Source of the DNA: a bacterium
Lineage (GTDB): Bacteria > Bacteroidota > Ignavibacteria > Kapaibacteriales > Kapaibacteriaceae
Assembly (NCBI GenBank): GCA_024711065.1
Contig: JANJTN010000074.1
Span: 1-35,673, forward strand
Length of the DNA stretch: 35,673 nucleotides
Reading direction: 5' to 3'
Positions 28,766 to 35,673 of the stretch are shown here, piece by piece. Positions within the stretch are counted from its first letter, which is position 1. The number at the start of each line of letters is the position of its first letter. The translations under genes were made by a program, and so were the position numbers. The notes under the pieces were generated by a model. That model did no database searches, was not told the origin of the DNA, and saw only the letters and a list, made by a program, of their open reading frames with translations.

Positions 28766-30771
28766 CAACAGTACGCTGGATCGCCCCCTTCCTGATGCTC
28801 CTGGTACTGGGAACCAGTGTGCATGCCCAGGCGATCCGCGACAGCAAGGGTCGGGAATTCTGGGTGGCCTTCCCACCCAATGATCACTCGCCGGTGAATC
28901 GCGAACCCGTGCTGGCCGTGTTCCTTTCGGCCGATGAGGCCGCCAGCGTGACCATTGAAGCTCGCCGACACACCGGCGAGGTGAACGTGCTGAATCGCAC
29001 GGTCCCCGCCCGATCCGTGGTCAAGGTCGAATTCGAGATGACCGACTATGAGCTGCGCGGCAGCCGCTATCCGAACGGGTCCACGGGCGACTGCGAACAG
29101 GCTCATCCGGCCAGTGTGAACATCCGCTCGGACAAGGACCTCACGGTGTACGCCGTCAGCCGCGATCTAAACACCTCCGATGCCTGGTTGGTGCTGCCCG
29201 TTGAGTCGCTGGGCTTCGATCACCGCGTGATGTCGTATGCCTCGGATGCGCGGGTGGACTCGATCGCCGGAGTGCCCTTGATGAGCGATGCCTATCCGTC
29301 GCAGTTCGTGGTGGTCGCTACCGCAGACAGCACAGTGATCGACATCGACCTGTCGATCGGTCGAACCTCTACCGGGCCGGGTCGGACCCGGTCGGCCCTC
29401 CTGGATCGTGGCGAGGTCTACCTGGTACAGGCCGCGATCACCTATACCGGTCAGAACGACGATCTGACCGGATCGCGCATTCGGAGCAACAAGCCGGTGG
29501 CCGTCCTATCCAGCCACTTTCGTGCGCAGGTACCGGTGATCCGGGACGATGCCAGCCGCGACATCCTCGTAGAGCAGGTCCCCAGCGTGGACACCTGGGG
29601 CAAGCGTTTTGCTGTACCGCCGATGCAGCCCCCTTCCGATATGGTGAAGGATGGCCAGAACGATGTGTCGGTGATGCGCATTCTAGCGCACGAAGACAGC
29701 ACGATGATATCCATCAATGGCTGGCCGCTCTGGCGGATCAATGCGGGCACCACCTGGGATCTGCCGCTGAGCACCGGGCGCACGATCGAAAGCTCGAAAC
29801 CGATCCTGGTGGCGATCCTTGACCGCAGCGCGAATCGCCGTGTGTCCCAGTTCAATCGCTCAGGTGACCCGTCGCTGATCTTGATCCCTCCGATCGAACA
29901 GTACCTACCCGGTTATCGGGTCGTGTCGATCGAACCCCGCACGACCGGCACGCCCTTCTACACTGTCCATTATCTGACGCTGATCGCACCGATGGCTGCC
30001 AGTGGCTCGCTGCAGGTAGACGGGGTACCTGCCGACCCGCTCACGGAGATCGTGGATACCACGGACTTCGGCTATGGCTATGTACACGTGCCGGTGAACG
30101 CCGGAACGCACGAGATCACCGGCGACTCCCTGTTTGGTGTGATCGCCTACGGTTACGGCCCGGCCGAGTCCTATGGCTACACCGGTGGCATGGCCTTCGA
30201 GCGCTTGTACCGTCCATGGGTACGCCTCCGTGTGCTGGACACACTGGCCGCCCCCGGAGACAGCGTTGCCTTCACGGTGGTGGTGGATTCCATCGGCGAG
30301 CGGCTGAGTTTTGATGCCCTGGCGCCAAAACGTCTTACGGCTTCGCTCACCTACGATCGCACGGTCTTTGTGCCACGTGATGCCCAGCCCCCTTCCACTG
30401 ACCTCCGCGGAACGATCACGTTCGATGCTTCCTTCGACACCCTTGACATCGGCGATACCGTAGCGGTGATCCCGGGGCGTGCCGTGTGGGGCATGGTCGA
30501 AACCGATTCGATCCACGTGCTCCCGCCGAGTTGGTACAATGATCTGGGGCAGGGGTTGGACATCGATCACGACGAGATCCCCGGCGAGCTGTGGGTGAGT
30601 GAGTTGTGCCGAGCCGGTGGCCGCGTGCGCCTCTTCGATCCATTGGTTGCGGTTCCTATCGTTCGTATCTACGACGTGATGGGACGCGAGCTGGTAGCAC
30701 TGCAACCTGGTCTGAACATTGTGGTGCGGCGGCAAGGGGCTCAGGTAGACGTTCAGAAGGTGTGGCGGTAG
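28762..30771 (+). CDS. Secreted protein with IgGFc-binding-like N-terminal domain and T9SS-type C-terminus
   Basis: Signal peptide; DSKGREFWVAFPPND...SADEAASVTIEARRHTGE; C-term VPIVRIYDVMGRELVALQPGLNIV. Confidence 0.75.
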   Translation: MTTVRWIAPFLMLLVLGTSVHAQAIRDSKGREFWVAFPPNDHSPVNREPVLAVFLSADEAASVTIEARRHTGEVNVLNRTVPARSVVKVEFEMTDYELRGSRYPNGSTGDCEQAHPASVNIRSDKDLTVYAVSRDLNTSDAWLVLPVESLGFDHRVMSYASDARVDSIAGVPLMSDAYPSQFVVVATADSTVIDIDLSIGRTSTGPGRTRSALLDRGEVYLVQAAITYTGQNDDLTGSRIRSNKPVAVLSSHFRAQVPVIRDDASRDILVEQVPSVDTWGKRFAVPPMQPPSDMVKDGQNDVSVMRILAHEDSTMISINGWPLWRINAGTTWDLPLSTGRTIESSKPILVAILDRSANRRVSQFNRSGDPSLILIPPIEQYLPGYRVVSIEPRTTGTPFYTVHYLTLIAPMAASGSLQVDGVPADPLTEIVDTTDFGYGYVHVPVNAGTHEITGDSLFGVIAYGYGPAESYGYTGGMAFERLYRPWVRLRVLDTLAAPGDSVAFTVVVDSIGERLSFDALAPKRLTASLTYDRTVFVPRDAQPPSTDLRGTITFDASFDTLDIGDTVAVIPGRAVWGMVETDSIHVLPPSWYNDLGQGLDIDHDEIPGELWVSELCRAGGRVRLFDPLVAVPIVRIYDVMGRELVALQPGLNIVVRRQGAQVDVQKVWR

Positions 30772-30788
30772 CACGCGCCCTACGATCC

Positions 30789-30829
30789 CTCTCGAGTGAA
30801 AGCCTGGGGTGGCTTGCCTATCTCGAGAG
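30789..30829. terminator. Composite stem-loop between the T9SS-cargo gene and vapB
   Basis: Outer arms CTCTCGAG/CTCGAGAG and inner arms AAGCC/GGCTT around TGGGGT. Confidence 0.4.
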
Positions 30830-30832
30830 CAT

Positions 30833-30858
30833 GATATACATTGAGTGCTGTGTATATC
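30833..30858. promoter_or_regulatory. 8-bp inverted repeat upstream of vapB, candidate operator
   Basis: GATATACA-N10-TGTATATC, 15 nt before ATG 30874. Confidence 0.5.
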
Positions 30859-30873
30859 TATGCGGACTGAACG

Positions 30874-31107
30874 ATGCGCGTATCCAAATGGGGCAACAGT
30901 CTTGCTGTAAGACTGCCACAAGAGCTGGTCAAGGCTCTTGACTTGGTTGAAGGCGACGAGATCCAGATGATCGCCGGGGATCTCGAGACCTTCCTTGTGC
31001 ACAAGCTGGATGACCCTCAGGCTCTACTCGAGCGCATACGACGCTTTCGCGGACGCATGCCCGAAGGATTCCGATACGATCGAGAAGCAGACCATGAGCG
31101 TTCGTGA
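30874..31107 (+). CDS. vapB: AbrB/MazE-type antitoxin (VapB)
   Basis: MRVSKWGNSLAVRLPQELVKALDLVEGDEIQM AbrB/SpoVT fold signature; overlaps the downstream PIN gene. Confidence 0.88.
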   Translation: MRVSKWGNSLAVRLPQELVKALDLVEGDEIQMIAGDLETFLVHKLDDPQALLERIRRFRGRMPEGFRYDREADHERS

Positions 31108-31495
31108 GTTCGTCGACACGAATGTCCTTCTGTACTTGATGAGTGACGATGCCAGAAAGTCACGCGTCGCAGAGCGCATCTTGAAACGTCGCCCCACGAT
31201 CAGTGTACAGGTCTTGAACGAATGCGTCAGCGTCGCCACTCGAAAATTCAACCTGACGATATCCGAGGCCGCCGAGTTCTCGGAGGTGATCCGGCAGTTC
31301 TGCATGGTAGTACCGATCACTGTTGACACCCACGATCTCGGGATGTCGCTCATGCAGCGCTACGGTATCTCAACGTACGACGCAATGATCGTTGCTTCTG
31401 CTCTGCTCGCCGACTGTTCGACGCTTCTCACAGAAGATCTTCAACACGGAATGAGCATTGGGTCCACGCTACGGGTGAAAGACCCCTTTCGGTAG
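31094..31495 (+). CDS. vapC: PIN-domain ribonuclease toxin (VapC)
   Basis: EFVDTNVLLYLMSDD, VQVLNECVSVATRK, YGISTYDAMIVASALLADCSTLLTEDLQHG. Confidence 0.92.
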   Translation: MSVREFVDTNVLLYLMSDDARKSRVAERILKRRPTISVQVLNECVSVATRKFNLTISEAAEFSEVIRQFCMVVPITVDTHDLGMSLMQRYGISTYDAMIVASALLADCSTLLTEDLQHGMSIGSTLRVKDPFR

Positions 31496-31496
31496 G

Positions 31497-33785
31497 TTAT
31501 CTCCCCAACCGCACATAGCGGACAATGCTGAACGTAAAGCCCAGCACCATCGTGATCACGCCGATCCAGACGAGTGAGATCAAGGGTTTGACACTGAATT
31601 CCACCGTGAAGATCTCACGCGGCGTGCCGATCTCCTGACCCTGACGTCGGAACGCCAGCTCGCCGGTAGACTTTGTCGGATCCTCGTTGTTGCGCGTGAT
31701 GTTCGTGAGTCCGACTTCCACCGGGCCGCCGTTGATCGGCGTCCACACCGGCTCAAACCCCGGTCCGCCGGCACCGGTCGAGATCAAGGTCAGCGCCTTG
31801 ACCTCACTCGTGCCTCCGCTGGGATCCGCAACGGACAACATCGCAGCCATGCGCATGCGTCCATCCTCTGCCGGACCTTCCTCCATGGGCATGGTAAAGC
31901 GCTCCAGCGTGATCGTCTGTTGTGAATCGAGGGGATTGACCGTTGATGCGCCGCGTTGCACGGTGCGGGCATTCCACACATTCTCCAGCTCGGTAGCCTT
32001 GGGCGACAGATAGAGATCGTTCATCATGCCCCAACGAATGCCGGGCTCGAGGAAGGCACTTTGCCGACGATTGTAGTCGCTCCAGTACAGAATAGCCGAG
32101 ATCGTGCGGTCCTCTCCCCGTCCGCTCACGTGTACATCGTACCGCAGTTTTTCGCGATCGGCGAAGTGACGTTCGATCTGTTCCTTACCCGTGTAGGTCA
32201 GGGTATATCCTCCCACTTCGGTCGGCACACCCTGCACCAGCACGGCATGGTACCGTTCGGCGTACTGTGACGTTGTGATCACGCCAAACACCAGTAGCGC
32301 GATCCCGGTATGGGACACGTAGGCACCGGCCATGACGAACGAGCGGCGCACCAGCATCCAGCCGGTCTGCGCATTCACGATCAGTGAGAACCATGCCGTA
32401 GCGGCCAGGATCACCGACGGTACGCTGGCAAGCCCGGAGAGGATCGTGCCTACGGTAAGTGCTGTGGTCACGGCCGAAGCCACTCCCAGGTTCCGAACGA
32501 ACACCGAGCGTGTCGTGTGCCGCCACTGAACGAGCAGCGAAAGCGCATTCACGATAAAGATCAGCGGCATCAGCACCAGATGCACCTGGTCGTAGAAGGC
32601 GATCGACACGGCCACTTTCGGCTGGCCGACGATCTCCATCAACACCGGCCAGGACGTTCCTACCGTAACGAACACCGCCGACGCCATCACGAGGGCCGCG
32701 CCGATCGAGAGCATGAACTCCCTGGTGGTGGGAGAGAAGTCCTCCCGGTTCACATTCATGTCCGTACGCCGAGACAGGATCAGCCACGACCCCAAGGCCG
32801 TGAACGAGATCATGAAGGCCAACAGGATCCAGAAGGCGAACTTCCCGGGGTCGACAAATGAGTGCACGGACGTATCGCCGAGGATCCCGGATCGTGTGAG
32901 GAACGTGGAGTACAACACCATCACGAAGGCCGCTACCGCCAAGGCCATGTTGGTCTTCACCAGGCCGTGCGTCCGCTTCTGAACCAGCATGGTATGTACC
33001 AGGGCTACACTCACCAGCCATGGGATCAGCGACGAGTTCTCTACCGGATCCCAGCCCCAGAAGCCTCCCCATCCCAGGGTCTCATAGGCCCAGAAGCCCC
33101 CTAACATGATCCCGAATCCAAGTACTGCCGTTCCGAAGAGGGTCCACGGTAGAGCCACGTTGATCCAGGCATGGTACTCGCGCTTCAACAGGCCGGCCAT
33201 GGCAAAGGCAAAGCTCACGGACATCGCAGCAAACCCCGTGAACAGGATCGGTGGATGGATCGTGATCCAGGCATTATGCAACAGCGGATTCAGCCCCTTT
33301 CCGTTCAAGGGGACATCGGCCTCGGTGATCCCTTGGGCGGCGAACGATTCCCAGTAATAGGAGAACGGGTTCTTGGCCACGAGTAGCAAGGTGAGGAAGC
33401 ACAGGATCAGAGCATACATGCTCATCGCGGCGGTCTCATACTGATGGCGCCGCGCATAGGGCGTCAGGATCACGCCGATCAGGGCCACCAGCGTGGTCCA
33501 CAGCAGGATGCTCCCTTCCTGCCCCGAGTAGAACGCTGCCACCAGCAGGTGCAGCGGAAGTTCACGCGAGGAGTAATTCCACACATAGGTGTACTCGAAG
33601 CGGTGCTGCACCACGTCGATCACCAGCATAGCCGCCGCCATCACCAGGCCGATCGCCATCAAGCTGAACAATGCACGGCCGATCCGTGCCAAGCGAACGT
33701 CCGCTCGAAACCACGCCGTGAGGTAACTCACGGTGGAACCCACGGCAAGTCCGAACAGAAGGTGAATCAGGATCTGGCCGATCAT
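31497..33785 (-). CDS. ccmF: Cytochrome c maturation heme lyase subunit CcmF
   Basis: WGGFWGWDPVENSSLIPWLV, AWITIHPPILFTGFAAMSV, multi-TM CcmF/NrfE organisation. Confidence 0.95.
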   Translation of the reverse strand: MIGQILIHLLFGLAVGSTVSYLTAWFRADVRLARIGRALFSLMAIGLVMAAAMLVIDVVQHRFEYTYVWNYSSRELPLHLLVAAFYSGQEGSILLWTTLVALIGVILTPYARRHQYETAAMSMYALILCFLTLLLVAKNPFSYYWESFAAQGITEADVPLNGKGLNPLLHNAWITIHPPILFTGFAAMSVSFAFAMAGLLKREYHAWINVALPWTLFGTAVLGFGIMLGGFWAYETLGWGGFWGWDPVENSSLIPWLVSVALVHTMLVQKRTHGLVKTNMALAVAAFVMVLYSTFLTRSGILGDTSVHSFVDPGKFAFWILLAFMISFTALGSWLILSRRTDMNVNREDFSPTTREFMLSIGAALVMASAVFVTVGTSWPVLMEIVGQPKVAVSIAFYDQVHLVLMPLIFIVNALSLLVQWRHTTRSVFVRNLGVASAVTTALTVGTILSGLASVPSVILAATAWFSLIVNAQTGWMLVRRSFVMAGAYVSHTGIALLVFGVITTSQYAERYHAVLVQGVPTEVGGYTLTYTGKEQIERHFADREKLRYDVHVSGRGEDRTISAILYWSDYNRRQSAFLEPGIRWGMMNDLYLSPKATELENVWNARTVQRGASTVNPLDSQQTITLERFTMPMEEGPAEDGRMRMAAMLSVADPSGGTSEVKALTLISTGAGGPGFEPVWTPINGGPVEVGLTNITRNNEDPTKSTGELAFRRQGQEIGTPREIFTVEFSVKPLISLVWIGVITMVLGFTFSIVRYVRLGR

Positions 33786-34135
33786 TCGTTGTATACCTGG
33801 GTTGCGTGGAAGTAAGCGTCCGCACCACCGCCGTGAACGTGTCCCACAAAGCGATAGGTGCGTCCGGTGGCAAATGGCTCCGTGTGCTCCGTGCCCGTGT
33901 ACTCGATCCGGAACCGTTGGCCCTTGCGGTCCTCGCCGAAGAGCTCCTGACCTTCGATCCGCGTGATGGTGGTAGAGATCAGCACCTTGGCCGACTGTTC
34001 CTGCTCCGCCTGACCAGCGGCGATCGTGAGGGCTTCGTCGAACGTCACGGATTCCTTCTCACCATACTGGCCGGCAAAGTAGAAAGCCACGGGAAGCCCG
34101 ATCACGACCAACAGGATCACGATTCGTTTGAGCAT
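33782..34135 (-). CDS. Small membrane-anchored protein in the ccm cluster, possibly a CcmE-like OB-fold
   Basis: MLKRIVILLVVIGLPVAFYFAG anchor; FRIEYTGTEHTEPFATGRTYRFVGHVHGGGADAYFHATQVYNE is CcmE-like in pattern but lacks a heme-attachment tail. Confidence 0.6.
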   Translation of the reverse strand: MLKRIVILLVVIGLPVAFYFAGQYGEKESVTFDEALTIAAGQAEQEQSAKVLISTTITRIEGQELFGEDRKGQRFRIEYTGTEHTEPFATGRTYRFVGHVHGGGADAYFHATQVYNE

Positions 34136-34137
34136 CG

Positions 34138-34527
34138 CTAGCTTTCCTGCATGGCGTCCGAAGGTTGGCCTTCGTACTTGGATGGACACTTCGTCAGCAC
34201 GTTCGTGGCTTCCAGGGTACCATTCTCGATCCGCCCCTTGACCACCACACTCACGGCGATCTCAAAGTTGTTGGGCTTCGGGCCTTGCAGTCGCACTGGT
34301 ACCCTACGTCCCTGCTCGTCCTGCATGGTGAAGGTGAACACATCGGCACTGGCATCATAGTTCATGCCTTCGCTCTTGACCCAGGTGCCAACCACCTGGA
34401 CGGTCTTGCCAAGCTTCTCGGCGCGATCCAGGTCGGCATATTCTACTGCGCTACTGTCCAGCGCGAACCAGCCGATCACGGCCAGCACGGCGGCTACAGA
34501 CGCTCCGATCAGGTAACGGGGTTTCAT
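34138..34527 (-). CDS. ccmE: Cytochrome c maturation protein CcmE, Cys-type (CxxxY)
   Basis: N-terminal TM, OB-fold-like segment, C-terminal ATNVLTKCPSKYEG. Confidence 0.88.
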   Translation of the reverse strand: MKPRYLIGASVAAVLAVIGWFALDSSAVEYADLDRAEKLGKTVQVVGTWVKSEGMNYDASADVFTFTMQDEQGRRVPVRLQGPKPNNFEIAVSVVVKGRIENGTLEATNVLTKCPSKYEGQPSDAMQES

Positions 34528-34534
34528 AGGGGGC

Positions 34535-34669
34535 TTATCGCTTGTTGGTGGATTCGATGGCTCGGATCCGATCGTCGATCCGCCAGAGGTACCCTGCGAT
34601 CCCCAGCCAGATCACGAGCGCACAGGCTAGAACAACGTAGATGGCATTCTCGTTCAGAAAGGACATCAT
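34535..34669 (-). CDS. ccmD: CcmD-like small membrane protein (44 aa; not in supplied ORF track)
   Basis: Translation MMSFLNENAIYVVLACALVIWLGIAGYLWRIDDRIRAIESTNKR*; single TM plus basic tail, between ccmC and ccmE, start overlapping the ccmC stop. Confidence 0.8.
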   Translation of the reverse strand: MMSFLNENAIYVVLACALVIWLGIAGYLWRIDDRIRAIESTNKR

Positions 34670-35673
34670 GGTGCTTCCTTCGATGCAAAGCGGTGGATCA
34701 GGTTCGTAGCTCGGACCTTCAGGCTCATCAGCCAGAAGAAGATCATCGTAAAGGCGAACAGCGACAGGCCGAACACCATCTGCTTGGTCGTGTTGATCGC
34801 ATCGGATCTGGGACTCAGAAGGGGTCCGGCGTTCACGTCATCGGAACTCCCGGGATGCAACCCCGGGATCAATCGCGGCAGCACAAAGACCAGGAACGGC
34901 ACGGTCACAAAGGCCACGATGCTGTAGGCAGCGCTCAATCGTGCACGACGCTCCGGATCATCGATCGAACTGCGCAACAGGAAGTACGCGGCATAGACCA
35001 TCAACAGCAGGAAGATCGAGGTTTCTCGAGGGTCCCAGTTCCAGAACGAGCCCCAGTTGAACTTGGCCCAGATCGCGCCGGTCACCGTGGCCAGCACGGC
35101 ATACAGCGTGGCAACGCTTGCGGCTGCCATCGACATCGTGTCGTGCTCCAGGCGCCGCGTCCGCAAGTACATCACGGCATAGATCATGCCAAGTAGATAC
35201 GCTACGGTGGCCACCCAGCTCATGGGCACGTGAAAGAAGATGATGCGCGCTCGTTCCTCAAGTCCCTGGATATACGGCAGAGTGATCGCCGGATCAAGGG
35301 TTCCGATCGCTACACCGGTAAAGTGCCGATCGTCACTCCCCCGTTGCAAGTTCACGATGAACGGGGCTGAGGTGGGCAGCGCGTGCGCAGACCATTCAGG
35401 GGGCAGAGTTACGTTCACGACCACGCGTGTATCCCGTGCGTCGGTCATGAGCACGGTGTTTGGAGCATCACCCGGTTGCCGCTGCGTGGTCATCAACGCC
35501 GGCACGGTCTTCGCACTGTCCATCCGGCCGGCTGTGACCACATCCGTGATGGTACCGGCGATCGGCGGAAGCAGACCCAGCAGGATGGTCGCAACAACGG
35601 CAGAAATGGCCAGGATCCTCCACCACACCGGACGAGAGCGGGACAGCTGTGGAACGTAGCCGAAGAGGACGCC
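34666..35673 (-). CDS. ccmC: Heme exporter CcmC / CcsA family, possibly partial (frame stays open to window end; track start is GTG 35628)
   Basis: IIFFHVPMSWVATVAYLLGMIYAVMYL, AIWAKFNWGSFWNWDPRETSIFLLLMVYAAYFLLR. Confidence 0.92.
   Translation of the reverse strand, partial: GVLFGYVPQLSRSRPVWWRILAISAVVATILLGLLPPIAGTITDVVTAGRMDSAKTVPALMTTQRQPGDAPNTVLMTDARDTRVVVNVTLPPEWSAHALPTSAPFIVNLQRGSDDRHFTGVAIGTLDPAITLPYIQGLEERARIIFFHVPMSWVATVAYLLGMIYAVMYLRTRRLEHDTMSMAAASVATLYAVLATVTGAIWAKFNWGSFWNWDPRETSIFLLLMVYAAYFLLRSSIDDPERRARLSAAYSIVAFVTVPFLVFVLPRLIPGLHPGSSDDVNAGPLLSPRSDAINTTKQMVFGLSLFAFTMIFFWLMSLKVRATNLIHRFASKEAP

Noticed and set aside
26379-28876. Long minus-strand ORFs (26379-27392, 27842-28876) opposite the OmpA and GT4 genes
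   Set aside because: Antisense of strongly supported coding regions; shadow composition.
34165-35196. 343-aa plus-strand ORF opposite ccmC/ccmD/ccmE
   Set aside because: Antisense to clear ccm genes; Q/H/R-rich with no signal or domain.

Overview
The window is gene-dense, GC-rich bacterial chromosome. The gene content suggests the Bacteroidota/Chlorobiota side (T9SS-type C-terminal sorting domains, OmpA/PD40 proteins, a TAnnTTTG-like -7 box); this taxonomy is inference. Left part: DUF3147 membrane protein (partial), def, a four-helix-bundle S23 protein, an aldehyde dehydrogenase, an outer-membrane barrel protein, a PorE-like PD40/OmpA protein, tandem tryptophanase and tyrosine phenol-lyase genes, nadB, a putative T9SS cargo, a small EamA-like protein, DUF4175, DUF4159 and rsmG. 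Right part: a compact, largely translationally coupled run (GT2, nth, HAD, OmpA-like, a 1447-aa vWA/WD40/choice-of-anchor protein, a second OmpA-like, GT4, an IgGFc-binding-domain-like T9SS cargo), then vapBC, then a ccm cluster (ccmF, small ORF, Cys-type ccmE, an untracked ccmD-like ORF, ccmC). Two signals are not explained by genes. First, the oligomer AAGGGGCT / A(A)GGGGGCT occurs about 34 times in 35.7 kb, in all codon phases and in many unrelated genes. Second, many gene junctions carry a short tandem array (6-8 bp units) or a palindromic element, whose unit differs by junction and which often supplies the neighbouring stop codon or abuts the next start codon. Two single-gene segments (S23 and nadB) are bracketed by inverted copies of the same repeat. 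Motif counts and repeat alignments were done by eye and should be recomputed.
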